Positions 54,668-64,000 of a DNA stretch of 64,000 nt are shown here, in pieces. The position numbers were made by a program, and so were the translations under genes. This DNA comes from Bacillota bacterium LX-D. GTDB lineage: Bacteria > Bacillota > DUOV01 > Zhaonellaceae. The first letter of the stretch is position 1. Each line of letters begins with the position of its first letter. The DNA lies in assembly GCA_031628995.1 (NCBI GenBank), contig JAVLUO010000001.1:124001-188000 (forward strand), read 5' to 3'. Below the pieces are notes generated by a model. That model was not told the DNA's origin. It did no database searches and was given only the letters and a program-made list of their open reading frames with translations.

Positions 54668-56836
54668 CTAATTATTATTTTTTAGTGCTTCCTTACGAGA
54701 TAGTTTTAGCCTCCCTTGTTGGTCGTAGCCTATTGCTTTAACCATAATATCTTCTCCTTCTTTGACCACATCCTCTACCTTAGCCACACGCTCTTCGGAT
54801 AATTGGGAAATATGGACTAAGCCTTCTTTTCCAGGCACCCCTAAAACACCTGGAATTACTTCCACAAAGGCACCAAAGTCAGTTGTTTTTGTTACTTTAC
54901 CAACGTATATCTTTCCAACTTCAACTTCCTTTGTCAATGCTTCAATAATTTTTATAGCTTTTTTCCCTGATTCTCCATCTACTGCTGCAATATACACCCG
55001 GCCATCATCTTCGATGTCAATTTCTACACCAGTTTCTTCAATAATTCTCTTAATAATTTTGCCGCCTGGTCCTATAATATCTCTAATTTTGTCCGGATCA
55101 ACTACAGTTCTGATAATTCTCGGAGCATAGGGAGAAAGCTCTTTTCTTGGCTCAGCTATAGCCTCCAATATCTTTCCTAAAATATGCATTCTGCCTTTTT
55201 TCGCCTGTTCTAAAGCTTTTGCTAGGACCTGCCTGCTGATACCAGCAACCTTTATATCCATTTGCAATGCTGTTACTCCATCTTTAGTTCCAGCAACCTT
55301 GAAATCCATATCTCCCAAAGCATCTTCCATACCTTGAATATCAGTTAAAATCACAACATCATCTGCTTCTTTTACAAGTCCCATAGCCACCCCTGCTACA
55401 GGTGCTTTAATAGGCACTCCAGCATCCATTAACGATAAAGTGCTGCCACACACACTTCCCATAGAGGTAGAGCCATTAGAACCTAAAACTTCAGATACCA
55501 ATCGTATGGTGTAAGGAAAATCTTCTTCAGATGGTAAAACTGGCTCTAAAGCGCGTTCTGCTAAAGCACCGTGTCCTATCTCTCGTCGTCCAGGTCCACG
55601 GACTGGTCTTGCCTCTCCCACACTGTAAGGTGGGAAATTATAATGGTGCATATATCTTTTCGATTCCTCAACCCCTAGACCATCCAGGATTTGTTCGTCT
55701 CCTACAGGCCCAAGTGTAGAAACTGTTAAAACTTGAGTTTCTCCCCGGGTAAAAAGTCCCGAGCCATGGGTTTTAGTCAAAATACTTGTCTCACATTTAA
55801 TAGGCCTAACTTCTTCTAAACCTCTACCATCTATACGCACTTTATCTTCAATAATCATTTTACGAACTGTCTCTTTTTCTTTTTTAGCAAGCAGTTCATT
55901 AAACCACCTAGGGCTTTCCGGATATTCTTCCAAGTAAGAACTATTCTCTGTAAAAAATTGTTCTTTTAAATTATTGCGTATTTGGTCTAAAAATGCTTCC
56001 CGCTCTTGCTTAAGAAGCTTTTGTTGGGCGCACTGCTTGATTGCTTCAACTACCTTATCGGAGATAAACTCTTTAATTTTATCAGATACTTCAGAGTTAA
56101 TTTCTTCTTCCGTAGGGATATTTTTTTCCTTGGCCAACCCCATAGCTAATGCTTCCATCCTAAAGCTCTCAATGAACTCAACAATCTTAATTATTTCCTC
56201 ATGACCAGCCATTATTGCTTCTAACATCGTATCCTCAGGTACTTCCTGAGCTCCTGCTTCAACCATCATAATAGCATCCTTGGTGCCAGCAACTGTAAGA
56301 TTTAGTTTACTCTTTTCAGACTGTTCTAGATTAGGATTAATAACCAGCTGCTCATCAAATAGTCCAACCCTAACAGCTCCAATTGGTCCCATAAAAGGAA
56401 CATGAGAAATTGTCAACGCAGCAGATGCTCCAATCATGGCTAATATATCTGGTGGATTATCCTGGTCTACAGAAAGTACTGTAGTTACTACTTGTACATC
56501 ATTACGGTAATGCTTGGGAAAAAGTGGCCTAATCGGGCGATCAATTAATCTTCCCGATAGAATTGCCTTTTCACTTGGTCTTCCTTCCCTTTTAATAAAA
56601 CCTCCTGGAATTTTTCCTACAGCATATAGTCTCTCTTCGTAATCCACAGTTAACGGGAAAAAATCTATACCTTCTCTTGGTTCACCAGATGCAGTTGCGG
56701 TAGCTAAAACCATCGTATCACCATATTTAGCTAAAACCGAACCACTAGCTTGTCTTGCTAATCTACCTGTTTCAAGTACTAGTTCTCTTCCTTGTAACAA
56801 TAGTGTTTTTTTTAAAACTTTCCCATAGGGTTCCAT
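54668..56836 (-). CDS. pnp: polyribonucleotide nucleotidyltransferase
   Basis: 3'-5' phosphorolytic exoribonuclease. The 722-residue protein has two RNase PH domains ([15 protein letters not shown] and [13 protein letters not shown] in the second), a KH domain ([20 protein letters not shown]) and a C-terminal S1 domain ([19 protein letters not shown]). Standard length. It follows rpsO, the usual bacterial pairing, but the two are separated by an intron-like remnant here. Confidence 0.98.
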   Translation of the reverse strand: MEPYGKVLKKTLLLQGRELVLETGRLARQASGSVLAKYGDTMVLATATASGEPREGIDFFPLTVDYEERLYAVGKIPGGFIKREGRPSEKAILSGRLIDRPIRPLFPKHYRNDVQVVTTVLSVDQDNPPDILAMIGASAALTISHVPFMGPIGAVRVGLFDEQLVINPNLEQSEKSKLNLTVAGTKDAIMMVEAGAQEVPEDTMLEAIMAGHEEIIKIVEFIESFRMEALAMGLAKEKNIPTEEEINSEVSDKIKEFISDKVVEAIKQCAQQKLLKQEREAFLDQIRNNLKEQFFTENSSYLEEYPESPRWFNELLAKKEKETVRKMIIEDKVRIDGRGLEEVRPIKCETSILTKTHGSGLFTRGETQVLTVSTLGPVGDEQILDGLGVEESKRYMHHYNFPPYSVGEARPVRGPGRREIGHGALAERALEPVLPSEEDFPYTIRLVSEVLGSNGSTSMGSVCGSTLSLMDAGVPIKAPVAGVAMGLVKEADDVVILTDIQGMEDALGDMDFKVAGTKDGVTALQMDIKVAGISRQVLAKALEQAKKGRMHILGKILEAIAEPRKELSPYAPRIIRTVVDPDKIRDIIGPGGKIIKRIIEETGVEIDIEDDGRVYIAAVDGESGKKAIKIIEALTKEVEVGKIYVGKVTKTTDFGAFVEVIPGVLGVPGKEGLVHISQLSEERVAKVEDVVKEGEDIMVKAIGYDQQGRLKLSRKEALKNNN

Positions 56837-56944
56837 CTAAAGTAAAACCTCCTAACTACTCTCTATGCATGTAACTAATACCTGTTCTACACATAATATA
56901 TTATTTCCTGCTCTTACCACAAAAAATACCAAATATTTATTATA

Positions 56945-57043
56945 ATCGAGTAAAGTAAAGCCGAAGTAATCTGCTTCGGCTTTATCCTTCTCACAGAACC
57001 GTACGTATCAGCTCATCGGCTCAGCAAACATGCCGGGCAAACT
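56945..57043 (-). mobile_element. short degenerate copy of the intron-like element behind the rpsO terminator
   Basis: About 99 bases. It shares the same first ~35 bases (TAGTTTGCCCGGCATGTTTGC...GCTGA) and the same last ~60 (TACGTACGGTTCTGTGAG, hairpin CCGAAGCAGATTACTTCGG, end CTCGAT) as the copy behind pnp, with the middle deleted. It is in the same orientation and again directly behind a terminator. Confidence 0.5.
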
Positions 57044-57070
57044 AAAAAAAGAGCGCATTTTTGCGCCCTT
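57044..57070 (-). terminator. intrinsic terminator of rpsO
   Basis: Minus strand GGGCGCAAAAATGCGCTC then T7; it starts at the rpsO stop codon. Confidence 0.9.
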
Positions 57071-57335
57071 ATCTTCTTAAGCCTAAATCTTCAACTATTT
57101 TCTTATATCTATCAAAGTAATTATCTTTAAGGTAATTTAACAATCCTCTTCTTTGTCCAACCATTTTCAAAAGACCTCTACGCGAGTGGTGGTCTTTTTT
57201 ATGGGTTTTTAAGTGGTCTGTTAAATCATTAATCCTCTGTGTAAGAATTGCAATTTGAACTTCAGGTGAGCCAGTATCATTATCATGTATTTTAAATTTA
57301 TCAATAATCTCCTTTTTCTTATCAGTTGCTAACAC
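57069..57335 (-). CDS. rpsO: 30S ribosomal protein S15
   Basis: An 88-residue S15: [41 protein letters not shown] and [11 protein letters not shown], all highly conserved 16S rRNA contact regions. The GTG four bases behind GGAGGTGAT gives the usual length; a GTG three codons earlier lies inside the ribosome site. It stands between ribF and pnp. Confidence 0.97.
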   Translation of the reverse strand: MLATDKKKEIIDKFKIHDNDTGSPEVQIAILTQRINDLTDHLKTHKKDHHSRRGLLKMVGQRRGLLNYLKDNYFDRYKKIVEDLGLRR

Positions 57336-57360
57336 TAAAATCACCTCCTTGTCTTTACCT

Positions 57361-57415
57361 TATCCCCTTATCCAAGAAGGCCGTCGAGGTCTTCGGTCTT
57401 CCTAGCCTAAGGTTC
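57361..57415 (-). promoter_or_regulatory. probable S15-binding autoregulatory leader of rpsO
   Basis: The minus strand folds as CTAGGAAG...CTTCTTGG (8 pairs, two G-U) closing an inner CCG/CGG hairpin, with CCTTA/TAAGG outside. A G-U/G-C element in a junction is what S15 recognises in its known mRNA sites. The structure is inferred by eye. Confidence 0.45.
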
Positions 57416-57435
57416 ATATACTTTTAACAAAATGT

Positions 57436-57464
57436 ATTATACTAAATTTAACTGATATTTGCAA
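57436..57464 (-). promoter_or_regulatory. sigma-A promoter of rpsO
   Basis: Minus strand TTGCAA, 17-base spacer, TATAAT. It gives a leader of about 90 bases. Confidence 0.72.
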
Positions 57465-57499
57465 GTTAATAAATCGGAACATTTAGATCATAATGTTAA

Positions 57500-58423
57500 T
57501 TAAGATCTAGATAATGCTAAGAATACATCTTTGCGGTCTTGTTCCAATTGTTTTTGTAATCTTTCAGGAGAGTGGAATTTTTGTTCATTACGTAATCTTT
57601 TAACAAGGCTTATTTCTAATTCTTGTCCATAAATATCCTGATCAAAGTTAAAAATATTAACTTCAATAGTTTGAGGTAAATTATACCCAAAAGTAGGTTT
57701 TTGTCCAATATTAGTCATTCCTAAATACTCTTGGTTGTCAATCATTATTTTACTTGCATAGACACCACTTTTAGGAACTAAAATATTTTGACCAACTCGT
57801 AAGTTGGCAGTAGGGAACCCTATTTTCCGGCCAACTCTGCGTCCTAAAACAACCTTTCCATATAAAACAGGCCAATAACCTAAAAACTGCTTTGCTTTTT
57901 CTATTTTGCCTTCCAAAAGCATTTTGCGAATACTTGAACTGCTTACGACTTGTTGTTCTATCTTTACTGGTTTGATAACCTGTAATTTGAAATCAAGCTT
58001 ACTACTTAACTCTTTTAAAGTACGAGTATTTCCACTTGCCATAGCACCGAATGTATAATTAAAGCCAACAAAAACATGTTTAGCATTTAATTTGTCATGT
58101 AAAATTTCTTTGGCAAATTCATCAGCCTTCAAAGCCGCCATGGACATGTCAAAGGTCAAGTAGATTAAAATATCTACTCCTAACTTAGAAATAATTTCTG
58201 TTTTCTTATTTTTATTTAAGATAGTTTTAAATTCACGCTCTGGATATAGTATCCTAATTGGATGAGGCTCAAATGTTACAACGACAGATAAAGCATTTTG
58301 CTGACGAGCTAGCTCTACACATTCAGTGATTAGTTTGCGATGTCCTAGATGTACCCCATCAAAGTTACCCAGGGCAACTACCGTTTGTTCCTGATAATCA
58401 GGTAAATCGTAAAGTATCTTCAT
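57500..58423 (-). CDS. ribF: bifunctional riboflavin kinase / FAD synthetase
   Basis: Makes FMN and FAD. A 307-residue protein: the N-terminal adenylyltransferase domain with ALGNFDGVHLGHRKL and FVGFNYTFG, ending in SSSIRKMLLEG, and the C-terminal flavokinase domain with GRKIGFPTANL and GVYASKI. The common truB-ribF-rpsO order is kept. Confidence 0.97.
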   Translation of the reverse strand: MKILYDLPDYQEQTVVALGNFDGVHLGHRKLITECVELARQQNALSVVVTFEPHPIRILYPEREFKTILNKNKKTEIISKLGVDILIYLTFDMSMAALKADEFAKEILHDKLNAKHVFVGFNYTFGAMASGNTRTLKELSSKLDFKLQVIKPVKIEQQVVSSSSIRKMLLEGKIEKAKQFLGYWPVLYGKVVLGRRVGRKIGFPTANLRVGQNILVPKSGVYASKIMIDNQEYLGMTNIGQKPTFGYNLPQTIEVNIFNFDQDIYGQELEISLVKRLRNEQKFHSPERLQKQLEQDRKDVFLALSRS

Positions 58424-58433
58424 TTTAAACCTC

Positions 58434-59342
58434 TTATTTCAGAACTTTTGTCATACGTACATTTTTGTTTTGTTTTTCCCATATTCCAATAGCAATTAAC
58501 TTATTGTTAGGGCTAAAGACAGCAACTTTGCTTCCTTCATCTAAATCCTTAGGATAATAAACCACATCAGGCAAAAAAATGTTTCTTCCATTTAATGCCG
58601 CCTCGACTGCGTTGTTTTGAATGACTACTGCCGGTAGTTGTTCAACAGCTCTTTCAAGGGGAAGCAAGAAGCTATATTCCTTATTTTGAATAGCATTTTC
58701 TATTTCTTCTAGAGTCCAGGCTTCAGAAACACAAAATGGGCCAGTCGCTGTGCGTAGTAAAAAGGCCATTGCTGCACCGCAGCCCAACTTTTGACCTAGA
58801 TCATGGCATAATGTACGAATGTAGGTACCTTTGGAACAACTAACATCAAATAGAACACGATAAGGCTCTTCATCAAAGTATTTTTTAACGATTTTTAAAT
58901 CATAAATTTCAACTTGTCTAGGTTGTCTTTCAACCTCAATGCCTTTTTTGGCTAATTCGTATAATCTTTGTCCCTGGTAATGAACAGCTGATACCATAGG
59001 AGGTATTTGTTCTATTTTACCAATAAATTGTTGATATACTTGATCAAACATTTCCAGATGAGCAGTCTTAACAGCATTTCTTCCCTGCAGTTTTCCTTCT
59101 AAATCTTGACTATCTGTCGTTATTCCCAAAATAAGCTCACAGCGATAACTTTTCGCATATTCTTGAACATATTCTGCCAGTCTTGTAGCTTGTCCAACAG
59201 CAATAACCAATACCCCGGGCACTGCAGGATCTAGTGTGCCTGTATGACCAATTTTTTTTATATTCAACTGTTTGCGCATCCAGCCAACTACATCGTGGGA
59301 GGTCATACCAGGTGGTTTCAATACATTTATTAAACCATTCAT
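58434..59342 (-). CDS. truB: tRNA pseudouridine-55 synthase
   Basis: A 302-residue protein: INVLKPPGMTSHDVV, KIGHTGTLDPAVPGVLVI with the catalytic Asp, and CSKGTYIRTLCHDLG. A C-terminal PUA-like region follows. Starts four bases inside the end of nrnA. Standard. Confidence 0.97.
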   Translation of the reverse strand: MNGLINVLKPPGMTSHDVVGWMRKQLNIKKIGHTGTLDPAVPGVLVIAVGQATRLAEYVQEYAKSYRCELILGITTDSQDLEGKLQGRNAVKTAHLEMFDQVYQQFIGKIEQIPPMVSAVHYQGQRLYELAKKGIEVERQPRQVEIYDLKIVKKYFDEEPYRVLFDVSCSKGTYIRTLCHDLGQKLGCGAAMAFLLRTATGPFCVSEAWTLEEIENAIQNKEYSFLLPLERAVEQLPAVVIQNNAVEAALNGRNIFLPDVVYYPKDLDEGSKVAVFSPNNKLIAIGIWEKQNKNVRMTKVLK

Positions 59343-60328
59343 TTTAATTCTGCTACCTTACCTTCAAGAATCATTTTTTCTGCTTCAAGTGTAACCATCT
59401 CTATAACCTCTTTTAAAGATCCATTGATGGTACAACCAGCTGCCCTTGGATGTCCTCCCCCACCAAACTTTTGGGCCAATAGATTTACATTCACATATTC
59501 TTTTGATCGGAAACTAATTTTAATTATAGCTGGATTAACTTCTTTAAATACAATACCAACTTCAACTCCTTCAATGGAGCGGGGATAGCCCGTCAAACCT
59601 TCTAAATGCTCCGCACTAGCTTTAAAATTCTCTAAAGTTAGAGCATCTATGGAAAACCAGGCCAATTTGCCATTAGCTTCAATTTGCAAGGAATCTAGCG
59701 CCTTATGCAATAATTTTAAAGTGATTAAAGATCTATTATCCCAAATATTTTTTCTGATGGATTTTAAATCGGCGCCGGCTGCCATTAATTCACCTGCTAT
59801 TTTTAGAGTCTCAGGAGTGGTATTTTCAAATTGAAATGACCCAGTATCAGTTACAATTGCAGTATACAAAGCAGTTGCAATACTTGACGTAATTGTTACG
59901 GACATTTTTTTTATTAGTTTATATATTATTTCGCCAGTAGCTGCTGCCCTAGAATCCACATAATTTAGCTGTCCAAAATATTCATTACTCACATGGTGGT
60001 CAATATTTATAATAGTTTTCAGGGATGGGCATTTTTCCTGCAGATTGAAACCCAGCCTTCCTAGATCAGTGCAGTCGACTAAAATAGCTGTTTCAAAATC
60101 ATTATGTAATAAAACAGGGAGTATCAATTCACGACTCCCTGTCATATAGAAAAAGTTTTTGGGCATAGGGTCATTATTAACAACTAAACCTTTTAACCCC
60201 AATATTTTAAGGGCTTCAGCCAAGGCAAAAGCAGATCCTAGGCAATCACCATCAGGGTTTTCATGAGTAGCAATTAAAACATTTTGACTTTCTTTTAAAG
60301 CTTTAATAATTTCATTCATTATGTCCAT
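59339..60328 (-). CDS. nrnA: bifunctional oligoribonuclease / PAP phosphatase NrnA
   Basis: A 329-residue DHH/DHHA1 protein degrading nano-RNA and 3'-phosphoadenosine phosphate. Metal motifs ATHENPDGDCLGSA, VDCTDLGRLG, INIDHHVSNEYFG (DHH) and the C-terminal DHHA1 GGGGHPRAAGC. The ATG behind AAGGGG overlaps the rbfA end; a longer reading would run through rbfA. Usual neighbour of rbfA and truB. Confidence 0.95.
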   Translation of the reverse strand: MDIMNEIIKALKESQNVLIATHENPDGDCLGSAFALAEALKILGLKGLVVNNDPMPKNFFYMTGSRELILPVLLHNDFETAILVDCTDLGRLGFNLQEKCPSLKTIINIDHHVSNEYFGQLNYVDSRAAATGEIIYKLIKKMSVTITSSIATALYTAIVTDTGSFQFENTTPETLKIAGELMAAGADLKSIRKNIWDNRSLITLKLLHKALDSLQIEANGKLAWFSIDALTLENFKASAEHLEGLTGYPRSIEGVEVGIVFKEVNPAIIKISFRSKEYVNVNLLAQKFGGGGHPRAAGCTINGSLKEVIEMVTLEAEKMILEGKVAELK

Positions 60329-60695
60329 TAAAATTTTCCCCTTCGTCAGTACTGACTTGGTGTAAAATTTTAGCAATCTTAGCTCCATGTTCGATTGACT
60401 CATCAAAAACAAAACTAATCTCGGGTATATAACGAAGTTGTATACGTTTCCCAATTTCCTTTCTTACAAAACCCTTAGCTTTATTTAAAGCCGTCAAAGA
60501 ACGTGTCTTCTCTTCCTCATTACCATAGATGCTGACAAAGACTTTAGCGTAACGCAAATCGCCAGTTACATCAACGGCCGTTACTGTAATAAAGCCAATG
60601 CGCGGGTCTTTTAATTCATCTCGAATAATTTGAGCAATTTCTCTCTTCATTTCTTCGGCTATACGTTGATTACGTTGAAAAACCAATTGGTTCAC
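60312..60695 (-). CDS. rbfA: ribosome-binding factor A
   Basis: A 127-residue KH-type 30S maturation and cold-adaptation factor: RIAEEMKREIAQIIRDELKDPRIGFITVTAVDVT region (partly quoted), AKVFVSIYG and the final IPEISFVFDESIEHGAKI. It starts six bases after infB. Standard. Confidence 0.96.
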   Translation of the reverse strand: MNQLVFQRNQRIAEEMKREIAQIIRDELKDPRIGFITVTAVDVTGDLRYAKVFVSIYGNEEEKTRSLTALNKAKGFVRKEIGKRIQLRYIPEISFVFDESIEHGAKIAKILHQVSTDEGENFNGHNE

Positions 60696-60700
60696 CCCGC

Positions 60701-63088
60701 TTAGTCTAACTCTCTTTTAACTTCTTCCATTACATAAGCTTCAAAAACGTCTCCTTCTTTTATATCATTAAAGCGCTGCAAGCCCAATCCACATTCGAAA
60801 CCTTGAGATACTTCTTTTACGTCATCTTTAAAGCGACGTAAAGACTCGATTTCTCCCTCGTGTATTACAATTCCATCCCGAATTACCCTAATTTTAGATT
60901 TATTGGTGATTTTGCCGTCGGTAACATAAGAACCAGCTACAGTACCAACTTTAGGTACTTTAAATATTTGCCTAACTTCTGCACGTCCAATTACATTTTC
61001 TTTCCATTCTGGATCTAATAGACCAGATAAAGCCGCCTTAACATTATCAATAGCTTCGTAAATAACTCTGTATAGCTTAATATCAACTTGTTCATTCTCT
61101 GCAGCTTTCCGAGTATTACTATCTGGCCGTACATTAAAACCGATAATAATTGCATTAGATGCTGAAGCTAACATTACATCAGTTTCCGTTATAGCACCAA
61201 CACCATTATGAATAACGTTAACCTTAACTTCATCTGTATTTAAACCCTCTAGAGACTGTTTTAATGCTTCAACTGAACCCTGAACATCAGCCTTCAAAAT
61301 AATATTTAATTCTTTAAGTTCCCCAGCATTAATGCTATCAAACAAATCATCTAAGGTTACCTTATGGCCTTTTTGTAATTCTTCCTGCCTCTTGACAATC
61401 TGCCTTTGATTTACAACTTCTCTAGCTAATTTTTCATCTTCCACTGCTTGGAAAATATCACCAGCCTCAGGCACATTTGAAAGCCCCAAAACTTCTACTG
61501 GTACGGAAGGTCCGGCTCCGTTTATTTTATTACCCTTATCATCCATCATAGCACGAACCTTGCCAAAGACAGTACCGGATACAATAATATCCCCTATATG
61601 CAGCGTTCCTTTTTGAACTAAAATAGTAGCTACGGGGCCACGCCCTTTATCTAATTTAGCTTCAATTACTACGCCGGAAGCTAAGCGGTTGGGATTAGCC
61701 TTTAACTCACTCATGTCCGCTACTAAAAGAATCATTTCCAATAGTTCACTGATTCCTTGCTTCTTCAGGGCAGAAACTTCAACAAATAAAGTATCACCGC
61801 CCCATTCCTCAGAAATCAGTCCATACTCTGCTAATTCTTGTTTAACTCTTTCGGGAGCGGCATTTGGCCGATCAATTTTATTTATGGCTACAATAATTGG
61901 AACTTCCGCGGCTTTAGCATGGTTTATTGCTTCAATAGTTTGTGGCATAACACCATCGTCGGCAGCAACAACCAAGATGGCAATATCAGTAGCTTGTGCT
62001 CCCCTAGCTCGCATTGCTGTAAAAGCTTCGTGACCAGGAGTATCTAAAAAAGTTAATTTACGTTTATTAATTTCCACTTGGTAAGCACCGATATGCTGGG
62101 TAATACCCCCTGCTTCCGTAGCCGTTACGTTAGATTTTCTAATTGCGTCAAGGAGGGAAGTTTTTCCATGATCCACATGCCCCATAACAGTTACAACCGG
62201 TGGCCTTTCCTTTAAAGATTCGGGGGCATCTTCCATTTCTTCAATTTCAGTCATTGGTTTATCTGTTTTAAACTCAACCTCAATACCATACTCAGCAGCA
62301 ACTAAAGTAGCAGTGTCTAAATCAATTTCTTGATTAACAGTTGCCATAACACCTAACCCAATTAACTTTTTAATTATATCAGAAGCTGTTTTTCCAATTT
62401 TTTTAGCAAAATCTTGAACAACTATACTTTCACCTAAAGTAACTTTTTTAATAACTTGAACATCAGGTTTAGGTGCCGGCTCATGTTTTTTCCTATCATT
62501 TTTTTTGCGCCTATTCCTAAAGTCAGTATTTTTTTTATCATCAGAAGTTCTTTTTTTAATAATTTGTTTTTTGGGCTCAAAATTTTTGTCATTGTCAACA
62601 TATTTAACAGCTCGAGAAGCAGTATCCTCTTTAGGAGCATTATTTGACATATTGTTATTTACTTTATTCTGCACTCTGTTATTTACCTTACTATTTACGC
62701 CATTATTATCTTTGTTTGATTGGCTTTTATTAGCTTCTGCCCTTTTATGATCGGAATTATTCTTATTAAGAGCGTCTTTGCGTTGATTACTTCCCCGCTT
62801 GTTATTAAGATTTAAGTCACCGCTTTTTTCATTAGCCTTGTAATCCTTGTCATTGTTCTTTGGCAAATTTTCGTTTTTCACAATATTTTTATTTTCAAGA
62901 TCTTCCGTACTCTTTTTTTCGTCTTTATCCTTTGAATTAAGATAGTTTTCTAATAAAGCAATTTCTTTTTCGTCTATAGTGCTCATGTGAGATTTAACTT
63001 CTACCCCTAATTTGCCAAGAATCCAAACTAACTCCTTCGTATTTATTTTTTTTTCCTTTGCTAATTCGTAGACTCGTAATTTGCTCAT
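60701..63088 (-). CDS. infB: translation initiation factor IF-2
   Basis: A 795-residue GTPase delivering initiator tRNA. An N-terminal IF2_N domain is followed by a long low-complexity Asn/Lys-rich linker (about 50-205, nearly free of hydrophobics), a second IF2_N (about 213-265), then G1 [10 protein letters not shown]3 DTPGHEAF, G4 NKIDRPNA, domains II-III and the C-terminal tRNA-binding domain. The Asn-rich linker reflects the AT-rich genome rather than a known motif. Confidence 0.97.
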   Translation of the reverse strand: MSKLRVYELAKEKKINTKELVWILGKLGVEVKSHMSTIDEKEIALLENYLNSKDKDEKKSTEDLENKNIVKNENLPKNNDKDYKANEKSGDLNLNNKRGSNQRKDALNKNNSDHKRAEANKSQSNKDNNGVNSKVNNRVQNKVNNNMSNNAPKEDTASRAVKYVDNDKNFEPKKQIIKKRTSDDKKNTDFRNRRKKNDRKKHEPAPKPDVQVIKKVTLGESIVVQDFAKKIGKTASDIIKKLIGLGVMATVNQEIDLDTATLVAAEYGIEVEFKTDKPMTEIEEMEDAPESLKERPPVVTVMGHVDHGKTSLLDAIRKSNVTATEAGGITQHIGAYQVEINKRKLTFLDTPGHEAFTAMRARGAQATDIAILVVAADDGVMPQTIEAINHAKAAEVPIIVAINKIDRPNAAPERVKQELAEYGLISEEWGGDTLFVEVSALKKQGISELLEMILLVADMSELKANPNRLASGVVIEAKLDKGRGPVATILVQKGTLHIGDIIVSGTVFGKVRAMMDDKGNKINGAGPSVPVEVLGLSNVPEAGDIFQAVEDEKLAREVVNQRQIVKRQEELQKGHKVTLDDLFDSINAGELKELNIILKADVQGSVEALKQSLEGLNTDEVKVNVIHNGVGAITETDVMLASASNAIIIGFNVRPDSNTRKAAENEQVDIKLYRVIYEAIDNVKAALSGLLDPEWKENVIGRAEVRQIFKVPKVGTVAGSYVTDGKITNKSKIRVIRDGIVIHEGEIESLRRFKDDVKEVSQGFECGLGLQRFNDIKEGDVFEAYVMEEVKRELD

Positions 63089-63111
63089 TAATTCACCCCC
63101 GCAATAGTAAC

Positions 63112-63423
63112 CTATTCTTTCCCTTCTCCCGCAATTATTTGAATAATTTGTTTTGCAAAATTTGCATCAATAATTCCTACCACGGTTCTAGGGGACTTTC
63201 CTATGGCCATTCCAATTTCATCTTTAGATAAAATTTGAAGAATAGGTATATCCTGTTTAGCACATTGATAGCTATAATATTTAAAATTATCTTCCGAACA
63301 ATTTTCAGCTAAGATAATTAATTTACATTTTTTAATTTTGGCTCGACAAGTATTATCTCCAGATATTAAATTACCTGATTTTTGAGCAAAACCTAAAAGG
63401 TTTTTAATTCTTTGCATTTTCAT
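63112..63423 (-). CDS. L7Ae/YlxQ-type ribosomal protein
   Basis: A 103-residue L7Ae/L30e/Gadd45 fold RNA-binding protein: [33 protein letters not shown] (partly quoted) and [16 protein letters not shown]. Homologues (YlxQ) bind kink-turn RNA. Overlaps ylxR by 20 bases within the nusA-infB operon. Confidence 0.93.
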   Translation of the reverse strand: MKMQRIKNLLGFAQKSGNLISGDNTCRAKIKKCKLIILAENCSEDNFKYYSYQCAKQDIPILQILSKDEIGMAIGKSPRTVVGIIDANFAKQIIQIIAGEGKE

Positions 63424-63682
63424 CTTTTAACTTTTTTTCCAAATCCTCAATAATATTCGGTGCTATGTTGGTAACCAACGCTCTTTCCAAACTTTTGCTT
63501 TTTACTGCTTTGGCTAGGCATTCCACATTAGGACAAATATAAGCACCACGTCCTGCTTTTTTCCCCGTAGAATCAATTATAACTTCTTCTGACGGAGTCC
63601 TAACAATTCTAATTAAAGATCTTTTCTCTTTTTTTTCTCTACAGCCCACACACATTCTTTGGGGAATTTTTTTTACTTTCAA
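63404..63682 (-). CDS. YlxR family RNA-binding protein (RnpM)
   Basis: A 92-residue protein: KIPQRMCVGCREKKEKRSLIRIV with the conserved CxGC pair, GRGAYICPNVECL with a second pair, and a basic C-terminus. The family was recently linked to modulation of RNase P (RnpM) in Bacillus. It sits in its standard place between nusA and ylxQ. Confidence 0.93.
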   Translation of the reverse strand: MKVKKIPQRMCVGCREKKEKRSLIRIVRTPSEEVIIDSTGKKAGRGAYICPNVECLAKAVKSKSLERALVTNIAPNIIEDLEKKLKDENAKN

Positions 63683-63685
63683 TTT

Positions 63686-64000
63686 TTAATCCTCCTCAAA
63701 TATGTCAGGTTCCTTTTCAATCCCAACGGCTTGGGATTCGCTTTTTATGTCTATTTTCCAATTTGTTAACTTGGCTGCTAATCTAGCATTTTGCCCCTCT
63801 TTACCAATTGCTAAAGATAATTGATAATCAGGAACAACAACCATTGCCACTTTTTGTTCCTCATTAACTTCTACACTTAGCACCTTGGCAGGACTAAGGG
63901 AATTTGCAACATAGGCAGCAACATCTTTACTCCATTTCACTATATCAATTTTTTCACCTTTAAGTTCATTAACAATGGCCTGCACACGCATACCCTTTGG
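63686..64000 (-). CDS. nusA: transcription termination/antitermination factor NusA, C-terminal part
   Basis: Partial: the frame enters from beyond base 64000. It shows the end of KH1 and all of KH2: ERIDIVKWS-like [60 protein letters not shown] (only parts diagnostic), ending in an acidic tail. No acidic repeat domain follows, as in other Firmicutes. Controls pausing and termination; leads the ylxR-ylxQ-infB operon. Confidence 0.95.
   Translation of the reverse strand, partial: PKGMRVQAIVNELKGEKIDIVKWSKDVAAYVANSLSPAKVLSVEVNEEQKVAMVVVPDYQLSLAIGKEGQNARLAAKLTNWKIDIKSESQAVGIEKEPDIFEED

Noticed and set aside
62434-62640. Minus-strand Leu/Lys-rich frame within infB
   Set aside because: It is an alternate frame of the Asn/Lys-rich linker; low complexity creates open frames by chance.

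Overview
The window is 64 kb of AT-rich bacterial DNA, and every gene I support lies on the minus strand (read from high to low coordinates). The content points to an anaerobic, endospore-forming low-GC member of the Clostridia in the broad sense (Peptococcaceae-like). It carries spoVS, both dipicolinate synthase subunits, a Spo0E-like peptide, YlmC/YmxH, a YlxY-type deacetylase and a DacF-type carboxypeptidase, together with the oxygen-independent corrin pathway, RNase Y, RNase J, TepA, a RodZ-like protein and a tRNA 2-selenouridine synthase. I cannot name the species. No tRNA, rRNA, CRISPR array, prophage or intact transposase was seen.

Layout in the direction of transcription. (1) 64000-57069: the nusA-ylxR-ylxQ-infB-rbfA-nrnA-truB-ribF-rpsO translation and RNA cluster, with a probable S15 autoregulatory leader before rpsO. 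(2) 56836-50106: pnp, a YlxY-like deacetylase, dacF, an M16 peptidase, dut, a previously hidden Spo0E-like gene and ylmC. Two related, degraded group II intron-like elements sit exactly behind the rpsO and pnp terminators. (3) 50046-44082: a sigma-A promoter and lysine riboswitch ahead of dapB-dpaA-dpaB-asd-lysC-dapA. A sigma-K-like promoter lies inside the operon just before dpaA and could free dipicolinate synthesis from lysine repression. (4) 43888-32542: rnj, tepA, ylzJ, ftsK/spoIIIE, mnmH, rodZ-like, rimO, pgsA, an unknown membrane protein and a compact FtsH-like protease. (5) 32438-24856: recA (LexA-like box) and recX, rny (apparent ATT start), an unknown gene, ymdB, spoVS (clear sigma-H promoter), a membrane dipeptidase, a PHP phosphoesterase and a small frameshifted coiled-coil gene.

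(6) 24821-8531: one long, tightly overlapping cobalamin operon of 18 genes behind a cobalamin riboswitch. It runs from cobU through the anaerobic corrin-ring genes to cobyrinate amidation, aminopropanol attachment (threonine kinase PduX, decarboxylase CobD, CbiB), nucleotide-loop assembly (CobU, CobS) and a CobC-type phosphatase. Its most unusual member is a fusion of an ABC-type ATPase with CbiD. (7) 8466-1: a small HTH protein, guaB, a HAD phosphatase, a DUF1858 protein, a lipid kinase, then the purine operon purE-purB-purC-purF-purM (purM cut by the window edge). The purine operon is preceded by a ykkC-class RNA that fits a PRPP riboswitch, with a terminator, and by a PurBox-like inverted repeat.

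Most of the window is conserved housekeeping and sporulation sequence. I do not see a wholly new multi-gene system. The items most worth a second look are the ABC-CbiD fusion, the terminator-associated intron remnants, the ATT start of rny, the A10 frameshift in the coiled-coil gene, and the layered control (riboswitch plus sporulation promoter) of the lysine/dipicolinate operon.
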